Source: Opitutales bacterium (GTDB lineage Bacteria; Verrucomicrobiota; Verrucomicrobiia; Opitutales; JABSRG01). Taken from it: a stretch of DNA of 64,000 bases. Every line of letters starts with the position of its first letter. Within the stretch, counting starts at the first letter, position 1. The notes beneath the pieces were generated by a model. It saw only the letters and a list, made by a program, of their open reading frames with translations. It was not told the DNA's origin and searched no databases. Where the stretch lies: contig JANQKZ010000018.1 of assembly GCA_028280845.1 (NCBI GenBank), forward strand, positions 1 through 64,000, read 5' to 3'. Shown one piece after another: positions 43,755 to 51,201 of the stretch. The position numbers and the translations under genes are program-made.

Positions 43755-43784
43755 AAAAGCCCGCGGTAACGCGGGCTTTTTTTT
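43755..43784 (+). terminator. intrinsic terminator after MFS gene
   Basis: AAAAGCCCGCG (43755-43765) and CGCGGGCTTTT (43770-43780) form a GC-rich stem with a GTAA loop, followed by a T run to 43784. The sequence also works in the opposite sense (A-tract upstream), serving the convergent glycosyltransferase gene. Confidence 0.92.
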
Positions 43785-43870
43785 GGACTAGGGCGATGTC
43801 TCCTGACTGGTTTTCGTCAGCTTCGGCTGGACGGGTCGTAGCCCTACCTAGCCTGATGGCTAAATGTGGC

Positions 43871-44614
43871 CTATCGGTATAGCCCTCGCCAGCGGTTGAG
43901 GAGGATCTGCAGCATGGTGGCCACCCCGTTAAACGCTTCGTAAAAAAAGCGGACACGAGGAGAAGGGTGGTGGTGCCACACGACGGGGAGTTCTTTGACT
44001 TCGATATTCTGGGATTCGGCAACGACCAGCCATTCGACATCGAAGCCGCTATTTACGCTAGGTCCGGCGGCGGTTTTAATGCGTTGGGGGGAGAATAATC
44101 GGAGTTTCTCCATAACTTGATCCGCAGCTTGCCGTCTGCCCATTTTAAAGCCGCACTGGGTGTCCGTGAAGTGTCCCAGGCCCAACAGGGTTCTTAGCAC
44201 GGTGTGTCCCAGGCCGAGAAATTTTCTACGCAAGGGTGCGCCTTCCCGATGCCACCCCCTGGAGCCGATGACCATCCCAGTGGATGCATCCAGGGTAGCC
44301 AACAATCTCGAAGCTTCGGAAATCGGAGTAGCCAAATCCATGTCGGTCCACAGCCAGAGCTCTCCCCGGTAGGCCTGCATGCCATGGAGGATAGCCCCCG
44401 CTTTTCCGGAATGCTGGGAGCTGAGGACCCGGTCGGCTTCCTTTTCGGCGAGAGCCTTCGTCTCGTCGGTGCTCCCATCGTCAACCACGATCAGTTCGGT
44501 CTCAAAGGCTTGTTCCGACATCCATTGACGGATTTGTTTTAAGTTCCCTGATCGAATAGCCTGAGCTTCATTAAAAGCAGGGATGATGATAGAAAGCCTG
44601 GGTTTGGATGACAT
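43871..44614 (-). CDS. family 2 glycosyltransferase (dolichyl-phosphate mannose synthase-like)
   Basis: A 247-residue GT-A glycosyltransferase. It starts RLSIIIPAFNEAQAI, has LIVVDDGSTDETKALAE, and the metal/nucleotide motif LWTDMDLATPI. The segment GHFTDTQCGFKMGRR is typical of polyprenyl-phosphate mannose/glucose synthases. The protein is cytoplasmic, with no transmembrane helix. It would charge a lipid carrier with a sugar. The divergent neighbour is a GT39-like membrane glycosyltransferase (44669), the natural acceptor enzyme for a lipid-linked sugar. The pair therefore probably works together in envelope glycosylation. Confidence 0.9.
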   Translation of the reverse strand: MSSKPRLSIIIPAFNEAQAIRSGNLKQIRQWMSEQAFETELIVVDDGSTDETKALAEKEADRVLSSQHSGKAGAILHGMQAYRGELWLWTDMDLATPISEASRLLATLDASTGMVIGSRGWHREGAPLRRKFLGLGHTVLRTLLGLGHFTDTQCGFKMGRRQAADQVMEKLRLFSPQRIKTAAGPSVNSGFDVEWLVVAESQNIEVKELPVVWHHHPSPRVRFFYEAFNGVATMLQILLNRWRGLYR

Positions 44615-44668
44615 GAAGTGGAACGATTGCCAAAAGAGAATTTCCTTGTCATCTCATAGGGTGTGATC

Positions 44669-46198
44669 ATGAAACGCGAGGTTTACTTCATTTTGAGCGC
44701 GCTGCTGCTTGTACTTACCCTTTGGATACGGATTCTCGATTTGGGGGAACGTTCCATGCATACGGATGAAGCCGTGCACGCTATGCGGTTGGCCAATTTT
44801 AAAGAAGAAGGTCGAGTCGTTTATGATCCGCTGCACTTTCATGGACCCTGGCTCTATCAGGTCAGTCTGCTGCTTACCTCCGTGGGCCCTGAGGATTTTC
44901 TTGATCGTATATCAGAAACCCAGGTCCGTTGGTTTGCCGTGCTCGGCGGCCTGCTGACCTTGTGTTCGGTGTTTCTATTTGCCCGGGAGTGGGGACGGAT
45001 AGCCTCCCTGGTGGCTTTAGCACTGGCGGGATTCTCCCCGGGTCTGGTATATTATTCCCGGTATTTTATCGCCGAAATCTGGTTGGTCGGGCTGGTTTGG
45101 CTGGCAGCCTGGGCCGGTTGGCGATACTTCCAGTCGGGGAAGCTGCTTTTTGCTGGAATGAGTGGTCTGTGTGTGGGGATTGCCCATGCCACAAAAGAGA
45201 CCGTCATTATCTCTATAGCCGTGGCGATCATCGCGGTCGTCATACTGGGGGTGGGAAGGAAATTGGGATGGGTCGGTTCGACCACCGATGGCTCTCTTTC
45301 CGGATCACGACTTCGATACCTGCTTATCGGGAGCGCCGTTGCCCTCTTGAGTTCCGTCCTGTTGTATAGTCATTTCTTCACCCATTTGCCCGGGATTGTG
45401 GATTCGGTCCGGACCTATTTTCTCTATGAGGTGACGGAGGGGCATGAGAAGCCGATCTGGTATTACGCCTGGTTTCTATTCAGCCCGGAGGCAGGATTCC
45501 TTGAAACGGGATTAGGTTTAGCTGCCTTGCCAGGGGTTGTGCTGGTGCTGGTTGGGCTTATGAGAAACAAACCATCTGAACATGGAGGCCTACTCCTGTT
45601 TGTTCTGCTGATTACGATCGGTCACTTTTGTGCCTATTCTTTAATTGGATATAAAACGCCGTGGCTGATCTTAACCCTGCTACCAGGGTTAGCCATTCTC
45701 GGCGGGGTAGGGGCTGCTAAGGCCTTAGCCCACCTGAATACTTCAGGGTTTGCCTGGGCGGGATTGGGTTTGATCGCTGTTGGCATCCTCCTCGGGCTGG
45801 GATCCAGTTTGCGGATCAATTTTAAGGATCCGACGAATAAGGCGGACTCAAATTACTACGCCTACGTCCATACCGACCCGGGCATCCGGAAGCTTGTGGA
45901 CATGGTCGACGCTCAGGCGGAGCGCTGGAATTTTGGAGATGCGATGGAAATCGTGGTTTTCGGTTCGGAGTATTGGCCGCTTCCGTATTACTTGCGCCAC
46001 TATCCGAATGCCGGGTTCTGGGCAGAAAAACCGGAGGGACTCGATGCCCCCTTCATTGTTGCTTCCACTCAGGGAGCAGAGGGGTTTGAATTTGAGATTA
46101 TTGGTTTGGATTATTCGCTGGATATTAAGGAACTGCGATACGGGGTTTTCCTGATCATCCACCAGAAGCGACTACCAGAACCACGTGGAGACAAGTAA
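44669..46198 (+). CDS. GT39-like/TIGR03663 membrane glycosyltransferase
   Basis: A 509-residue multi-spanning protein starting MKREVYFILSALLLVLTLW; I prefer the ATG at 44669 to the GTG at 44663. The first extracytoplasmic loop HTDEAVHAMRLANF contains the acidic pair expected in PMT/GT39-like enzymes, and about eleven hydrophobic segments follow. The C-terminal soluble part (from about residue 395) has VDMVDAQAERWNFGDAMEIV. The overall plan matches TIGR03663 proteins. It probably transfers sugar from a lipid carrier outside the membrane. It is 2 bases upstream of an ApbE gene. Confidence 0.83.
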   Translation: MKREVYFILSALLLVLTLWIRILDLGERSMHTDEAVHAMRLANFKEEGRVVYDPLHFHGPWLYQVSLLLTSVGPEDFLDRISETQVRWFAVLGGLLTLCSVFLFAREWGRIASLVALALAGFSPGLVYYSRYFIAEIWLVGLVWLAAWAGWRYFQSGKLLFAGMSGLCVGIAHATKETVIISIAVAIIAVVILGVGRKLGWVGSTTDGSLSGSRLRYLLIGSAVALLSSVLLYSHFFTHLPGIVDSVRTYFLYEVTEGHEKPIWYYAWFLFSPEAGFLETGLGLAALPGVVLVLVGLMRNKPSEHGGLLLFVLLITIGHFCAYSLIGYKTPWLILTLLPGLAILGGVGAAKALAHLNTSGFAWAGLGLIAVGILLGLGSSLRINFKDPTNKADSNYYAYVHTDPGIRKLVDMVDAQAERWNFGDAMEIVVFGSEYWPLPYYLRHYPNAGFWAEKPEGLDAPFIVASTQGAEGFEFEIIGLDYSLDIKELRYGVFLIIHQKRLPEPRGDK

Positions 46199-46200
46199 CG

Positions 46201-47046
46201 ATGACGGATAAACCATCAGTGCATGTTTTCGAGTGGGAGGCCATGAACGCCACCTTCTTCGCCAAAATCTGTCATGAGGAGGGGAATTATGCGAGGCAGG
46301 GCGCTCATGAAGCGTTTAAGGAATTGAATCGGATCGAGGAGGAGTTCAGTCGCTTTATTGAGTACAGCTACATTTCTCAGTTAAACCGGGCGCCTGCGGG
46401 TCAGCCGGTGCGGGTCAGCCGGGATGTGTTTTTCTGTCTGTCTCTGTCGGAAATTCTCGCCGAGGCCACCAATGGCATGTTCCGCGTGACCTGGAAGAGT
46501 TCGCCCGAGGCCGGAATTTTCCCCCTGGAGCTAGACCCGGAACAATTGACGGTGACGAAAACTCATGAAGATGTGTCTGTCGACCTGGGTGGGATCGGAA
46601 AAGGGTTCGGGCTCGATGTTATGCGCGAGGTCCTCTACGACTGGGACCTGGATTCAGCCTTGTTGATCGGAGGCGGAAGTAGTCTCCTCGCTTTGGATCC
46701 TCCGGCAGGGAAACCCGGTTGGGAAGTGAATCTGTCCGCTTACGGCGGGGATCGCCGGCACAACCTGTCACACCATGCCCTGAGTGGGTCCGGCCTCTCA
46801 GTCAAAGGGGCCCATATTGAAGATCCGGATACCGGGGAGGCTCCCAGTTCGAACAAGCAGGCCTGGTCGTTTTCTGCGAATGCAGCGGAGTCCGACGCGC
46901 TCTCCACTGCGTTTCTGATTCTGGAAGAGGATTCCATTGCCCAGGTTTGCGAGCGCTCCCCTAAAATTGGAGCGGTCTTGTGCTACGATAGCCAGGATGG
47001 GCCGGTCTGGCGGAATTTCGGAGCTCCGGTTCAGGAGATAGATTAA
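46201..47046 (+). CDS. apbE: FAD:protein FMN transferase (ApbE family)
   Basis: A 281-residue ApbE-family protein that attaches FMN to Ser/Thr residues of redox proteins. It shows FSRFIEYSYISQLNRAPAGQ, the flavin/metal motif VDLGGIGKGFGLDVM, LLIGGGSSLLAL, and SANAAESDALSTAFLIL, which holds the conserved Asp and Thr. No signal peptide or lipobox is visible, unlike classical exported ApbE, so it may act in the cytoplasm. It starts 2 bases after the GT39-like gene. No flavinylated substrate protein such as an Nqr/Rnf subunit is in the window. Confidence 0.9.
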   Translation: MTDKPSVHVFEWEAMNATFFAKICHEEGNYARQGAHEAFKELNRIEEEFSRFIEYSYISQLNRAPAGQPVRVSRDVFFCLSLSEILAEATNGMFRVTWKSSPEAGIFPLELDPEQLTVTKTHEDVSVDLGGIGKGFGLDVMREVLYDWDLDSALLIGGGSSLLALDPPAGKPGWEVNLSAYGGDRRHNLSHHALSGSGLSVKGAHIEDPDTGEAPSSNKQAWSFSANAAESDALSTAFLILEEDSIAQVCERSPKIGAVLCYDSQDGPVWRNFGAPVQEID

Positions 47047-47216
47047 TTTTTCAACGGTGACAGCTTTGAGCTTGATCCATAATGTTGGTCTTTCGCAATA
47101 TAAACGCTGCTAATCCCCTTTCTGTTGCTGTTTATCTGGATTAACCACGGATTCTCGGTCTGAATTTGGATTCTTTGTTCTGATCAAAACAACACCAACC
47201 TAGATTCCCCATTTCT

Positions 47217-47687
47217 ATGAGTGAAGTAGCCACCGCCCCTGAAAGTAAACCAAAACTAGGCCTCCTTGAGGGCTGGACTGAAGAAGTCTTCAGTTTCATG
47301 CTCCTGAGGATTTGGATTGGCCTGCGGCTTTTCCTGGCCGGCTTGGAAAAATTCCAAGGCGAAGATGGATTCAGCCTCGAGAATTATTATGAGAAGATGG
47401 GTCGTTTTGTGACCTACTTCACAGAAAACACCTATCTGCCCGGTTGGATGGCCAAGCCCTACTGCTATTCCCTGGGTTACGGGCTGCTGTTGTTCGGCGT
47501 GCTGGTTTTGGCCGGAATCAAGCCCAAGTTCTCCCTGACGCTCTCCGGCCTCATGTTCATTAGCCTGAGCTTCGGTCTCATGGTGGACAACGAAGCCTCC
47601 GGCATAGCCTGGTTGGCAGCCCACATGGTATTGACGGTAATGGCCTTACTGTTATGTAAGCATAACCGGCTCGCAATTTTCGGATAA
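47217..47687 (+). CDS. DoxX-like small membrane protein
   Basis: A 156-residue membrane protein with about four hydrophobic segments. RIWIGLRLFLAGLEKFQG is the typical first helix of DoxX/TQO-like proteins (R-x-x-x-G..F..G..K). Helices around 75-95, 100-118 and 125-145 follow. Its function is unknown; DoxX relatives are linked to redox and thiosulfate:quinone activities. It lies 170 bases after apbE and 38 bases before a Tat-exported oxidoreductase. Confidence 0.75.
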   Translation: MSEVATAPESKPKLGLLEGWTEEVFSFMLLRIWIGLRLFLAGLEKFQGEDGFSLENYYEKMGRFVTYFTENTYLPGWMAKPYCYSLGYGLLLFGVLVLAGIKPKFSLTLSGLMFISLSFGLMVDNEASGIAWLAAHMVLTVMALLLCKHNRLAIFG

Positions 47688-47725
47688 TCGGGGATCTTTT
47701 TCCCATAACCCATGTTTGAAGTAAT

Positions 47726-49108
47726 ATGATGGACCAGCAAAAACAAGGCACCCCATGGGAACATGGGCTTCTTCGCCGTGACTTCCTCAAAACGGGCCTG
47801 GCAGCTGGTGCCGGCCTGGCGATGAGCCAAGTCACGCCACTTCGGGCTCAGTCTTCAGGGAAGGAGGACCCGATTCGTCTCGCGATTATTGGGACGGGCA
47901 GTCAAGGCCGGGTCCTTCTGGATGCGGCGGCTAACATTCCGAATCTGGAATGGAAAGCGGTGTGCGATGTGTGGAATTACTCCCGTCGTTATGGTCAGGG
48001 CGTCCTCCGTAAGATGGGCCACCAGGTCAATGCGTATGAGGACTACCGCGAGATGCTGGACAAGGAGCCCGATCTCGACGCCGTTATCGTGGCATCCCCT
48101 GATTTCTGGCATGCCCCGCATACCATCGCGTGCCTGGAAGCCGGCAAACATGTATATTGCGAAAAGTTGATGTCCAATTCCCTGGAGGATGCCAGGGATA
48201 TGGTCCTGGCATCTCGAGAGACCGGGAATCTTCTACAAATCGGACACCAACGCCGCAGCAACCCTCGCTACCATTTCGCGCGGGATAAGATCCTCAAGGA
48301 AGCGGAGCTGTTAGGCCGGATTACAGTGGTCAATGGTCAGTGGAATCGCTCAGCCTCTGAAGATATCGGGTGGCCGAAAAAGTATGAATTGGATTCCGAG
48401 TTCCTGGCTAAATATGGCTACAAGGATATGCACCAGTTTCGGAATTGGCGCTGGTTCAAGGCCCTTGGCGGTGGACCGATTTCCGATCTGGGGGCTCACC
48501 AGATCGACGTGTTCAGCTGGTTCCTCCAGGGCGACCCCGTCGCTGTGATGGCCGACGGTGGAGTCGATTACTATGACAACCACGAGTGGCAGGATAACGT
48601 GATGGCGATTTACACCTTCAATACGCCGAAGGGAGTGGCTCGTGCATTTTATCAAGTCCAGACCACGACCAGTGCCGGTGGTGGTTATTTCGAATACTTC
48701 ATGGGAGACGAGGGCGCCCTGAAAATGTCCGAAAATCCCAAATACACGAAGATCTTCCGTGAAAATAATGCTCCGGACTGGGGTGAATGGCTCTCCAAGG
48801 GATACATTATGCAAGAAGGGGAGACGACTGCATCGTACAAGCCCTGGAAGAAGCAGGAGGCTGCGCAGAGCGATACGGTCGACGTGCGTGAAACGGCCGC
48901 CCTGAGTGCCTGGGATATGCCGGTAGCCTTGGACAAGGCTATTCACCAGCCGCACCTGGAGAATTTCTTTGATGCTATTCGCCATGGCACTCCTTTGACT
49001 TGTCCGGGTGAAGAAGGGTATAAATCCGCCGCCATCGTTCTGAAAGTTAATGAGGCGATGGCCGCCGCTAAACAGCTTGAATTTAAACCGGAGGATTTCG
49101 TAGTTTAA
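47726..49108 (+). CDS. Tat-exported Gfo/Idh/MocA-family oxidoreductase
   Basis: A 460-residue oxidoreductase with a twin-arginine signal, LLRRDFLKTGLAAGAGLAMS (RRDFLK motif at about 17-22). The Rossmann motif is LAIIGTGSQGRVLLDAA and the catalytic lysine region is CEKLMSNSLEDAR, where the usual EKP is EKL. The substrate domain has GGGPISDLGAHQIDVFSW. Such periplasmic members carry a tightly bound NAD and are common in PVC and Bacteroidota polysaccharide loci. It is followed 79 bases later by a secreted F5/8C-like protein. Confidence 0.92.
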   Translation: MMDQQKQGTPWEHGLLRRDFLKTGLAAGAGLAMSQVTPLRAQSSGKEDPIRLAIIGTGSQGRVLLDAAANIPNLEWKAVCDVWNYSRRYGQGVLRKMGHQVNAYEDYREMLDKEPDLDAVIVASPDFWHAPHTIACLEAGKHVYCEKLMSNSLEDARDMVLASRETGNLLQIGHQRRSNPRYHFARDKILKEAELLGRITVVNGQWNRSASEDIGWPKKYELDSEFLAKYGYKDMHQFRNWRWFKALGGGPISDLGAHQIDVFSWFLQGDPVAVMADGGVDYYDNHEWQDNVMAIYTFNTPKGVARAFYQVQTTTSAGGGYFEYFMGDEGALKMSENPKYTKIFRENNAPDWGEWLSKGYIMQEGETTASYKPWKKQEAAQSDTVDVRETAALSAWDMPVALDKAIHQPHLENFFDAIRHGTPLTCPGEEGYKSAAIVLKVNEAMAAAKQLEFKPEDFVV

Positions 49109-49187
49109 TTCATCCGTTTTTTGATACCTGCCTAGACAACCAACCTCTTGTCATTCGTCGGAGTGATGAGAACCCCTTTTTATAATT

Positions 49188-49847
49188 ATGAAGAAAAATC
49201 TCCTGATTCTTTTATCCGCGCTCATGATCAGCGGTGGCGTTGCCACTGGTGAAGATCTTGTCAAACTGGAGCTGGAATACCCGAAACCCATGTTTCCGGG
49301 AACTCCCAAGCCAATTAAAGTACCGAATCTGGAACCCCTGGTGCATGGTCAGCGGCCGTTCATCATGGTGCCTCCCGGAACGGTAAATCTGGCTGAAGCG
49401 AAGGAAGTCACTTCCAGCGATGACTGGCCCGTTATCGGTGAACTTGAATATGTGACGGATGGTGACAGGGACGGCGGTGATGGCTACTTCGTTGAGCTTG
49501 GCCCCGAACTCCAGTGGGTGCAAATCGACCTCGATGAGGAAGCTGAAATCTATGGTATCCTCATGTGGCACTATCACGCACAACCCCGGGTGTATTTCGA
49601 CGTGATCGTGCAGATTTCCAACGATCCTGAATTCAAAGAAGGGGTCATTACCCTGTTCAATAACGACTTCGACAACTCCGCCGGGATGGGTAAAGGCGAG
49701 GATCCTTCCTTTATCGAATCCTACGAAGGCCGCTACGTTGAAGCGCAGGGGCAGAAGGCCCGTTATGTCCGCCTGTATAGCGCAGGCAATACCAGTGATA
49801 CGATGAACCACTACATCGAAGTCGAGGTCTACGGCCGCGAAAACTAA
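49188..49847 (+). CDS. secreted F5/8 type C-like carbohydrate-binding protein
   Basis: A 219-residue protein with a signal peptide (about 1-21). The mature part begins with a Pro-rich segment (KLELEYPKPMFPGTPKPI). It then has a galactose-binding-like (discoidin/F5-8C) pattern: VNLAEAKEVTSSDDWP, LEYVTDGDRDGGDGYFVELG, WVQIDLDEEAEIYGILMW, and YVRLYSAGNTSDTMNHYIEVEVYG. These folds bind glycans. It is probably periplasmic or surface-attached and co-transcribed with the Tat-exported oxidoreductase. An intrinsic terminator follows. Confidence 0.85.
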   Translation: MKKNLLILLSALMISGGVATGEDLVKLELEYPKPMFPGTPKPIKVPNLEPLVHGQRPFIMVPPGTVNLAEAKEVTSSDDWPVIGELEYVTDGDRDGGDGYFVELGPELQWVQIDLDEEAEIYGILMWHYHAQPRVYFDVIVQISNDPEFKEGVITLFNNDFDNSAGMGKGEDPSFIESYEGRYVEAQGQKARYVRLYSAGNTSDTMNHYIEVEVYGREN

Positions 49848-49871
49848 TCGGATTTTTTCCCTTTGAACCAG

Positions 49872-49901
49872 AAAGGCAGGACCCAAGTCCTGCCTTTTTT
49901 T
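49872..49901 (+). terminator. intrinsic terminator after F5/8C-like gene
   Basis: AAAGGCAGGAC (49872-49882) pairs with GTCCTGCCTTT (49887-49897) around a CCAA loop, and a T run extends to 49901. It closes the plus-strand gene group before the minus-strand RHS region. Confidence 0.92.
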
Positions 49902-50041
49902 ATGCATATAAAAAATCCTCGGGGGCAGCAACCGCCTTTGACAATCTATGGCCTACACAAAGTCGCATATCCATTATCAAGATAGGCCGCTTCCAGTCCC
50001 TTAAAATACGCAGGATGACCCCTTTTACTTTTTTTTGCGCT

Positions 50042-50347
50042 TTAAATATCCCCAAAGAACAACGCCCAGAAAACAAGTATAGTATCCCAATAGGCAAGAA
50101 TACAACCAATAGCCAAAATTAGAATTGGTACGAATTTATTTCTTTTTATCGCAATGTGAAGAACCTTTGAAAATGCTAAGGCTAGGAATAGCCATACTAA
50201 AAATGGCCGAGCAAAGTAGTAAAAGTTGAACCCGAAGGAAGATAACTCTTCCCCAAAAAGCTCGACCAACAAAAAACTCAGCCCAAAACAAAGAAACGGG
50301 AATCCTAGAAATAACTTTAGGTTAAATTTCTCTATTGTAGCTTTCAC
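50042..50347 (-). CDS. small AT-rich membrane protein, 101 aa
   Basis: A 101-residue protein using a GTG start (MKATIEKFNLKLFLG). It has three or more hydrophobic segments (about 11-28, 45-62, 70-95) and is rich in Phe, Leu and Ile. I do not recognise the family. Its base composition is clearly more AT-rich than the surrounding genome, as is that of the lipoprotein and the RHS tip upstream. It may be a second immunity or orphan protein of the RHS locus. It is separated from the lipoprotein gene by 443 bases. Confidence 0.5.
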   Translation of the reverse strand: MKATIEKFNLKLFLGFPFLCFGLSFLLVELFGEELSSFGFNFYYFARPFLVWLFLALAFSKVLHIAIKRNKFVPILILAIGCILAYWDTILVFWALFFGDI

Positions 50348-50790
50348 TTAATGAAGAAACCCTTTCAAAGGACCCGTAGGCGATCCCGTTTGTAACATTA
50401 ACTCCAAAAAACTCCATCTATGGCTCCTGCGAAGTAGAAGTCAAATTTGTGAAAGTTTCACCAAATTTGCTCAGCAAAGTTCCATATTCAACACCGAAGG
50501 TAAATTCGCCCTCAAATTTGTGACCATGGGTAAAGAGTAAATGATTGACCCTTTTCCCTCTTTTCGTGGTGGCCCATCATAACTACCCCTCACAGCGTAT
50601 CACATGCCAATCTCCACAATTGCACCTTATTTGGGCCACATCTCCTCTACGTTTGATCCCTTCCTGCCCCTTTTCAATGGCAAGCACAAAAAACATGAGA
50701 CATTCGGCCCTGACCTACTATTAATAATTTAGCCAAATAACTTAAATAGACGATCGCAACGAGTAGAGAATTTAGGTTATCTAACAAATT
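50348..50790. other. AT-rich spacer with possible gene debris
   Basis: No intact gene is visible in these 443 bases. On the minus strand a stretch of about 40 open codons ending at the stop 50418-50420 (it includes FEGEFTFGVEYGTLLSKFG) reads like protein but has no usable upstream part. This could be debris of an earlier toxin or immunity gene. The composition is AT-rich, like the genes on either side. Confidence 0.4.
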
Positions 50791-51201
50791 TTAATTCTCG
50801 CTGATACTTGCTTTTGAATAAGCATAAGTAGGTTCATACCTAATCAAGTTATGAGTTACGAAATCAATTATTAAATTTCCTTCATAATAAATGTCACTTC
50901 CAGCCTCGTAAGCCCTAATCATACTACTTTTTTCTATTAATATTTTACCAGTATCCCACTCAACAATTTGATAATCGCATTTCTGGAGATCACCATCAAC
51001 GATAGGGCCAAGTTCTAAAATAAGATACTGGGTTGGTGAGAAATCTACTCTAGTCTGACCAGATTTAGGTAAAGCAACCAATCCTTTAGACTGATAAACC
51101 TCAACCTCTGATTCCGGAATAGCAACTTCCTCTAAAGGGCCTTGTGAGCAACTTGGAAATATCACAAGAAGTGAGATAAGAATTTGTGTCAATGTTTTCA
51201 T
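50791..51201 (-). CDS. small lipoprotein coupled to RHS protein, candidate immunity protein
   Basis: A 136-residue protein with a lipoprotein signal (TLTQILISLLVIFPSCSQG; lipobox FPSC). The mature part begins SQGPLEEVAIPESEVEV. I do not recognise its domain. Its start codon overlaps the RHS stop codon by one base (TAATG arrangement, 51199-51203), which couples its translation to the RHS gene. Small genes directly downstream of RHS C-terminal toxins are commonly immunity proteins, and a lipid-anchored one would fit a toxin acting in the periplasm or at a membrane. That role is inference; it could equally be an accessory export protein. Confidence 0.65.
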   Translation of the reverse strand: MKTLTQILISLLVIFPSCSQGPLEEVAIPESEVEVYQSKGLVALPKSGQTRVDFSPTQYLILELGPIVDGDLQKCDYQIVEWDTGKILIEKSSMIRAYEAGSDIYYEGNLIIDFVTHNLIRYEPTYAYSKASISEN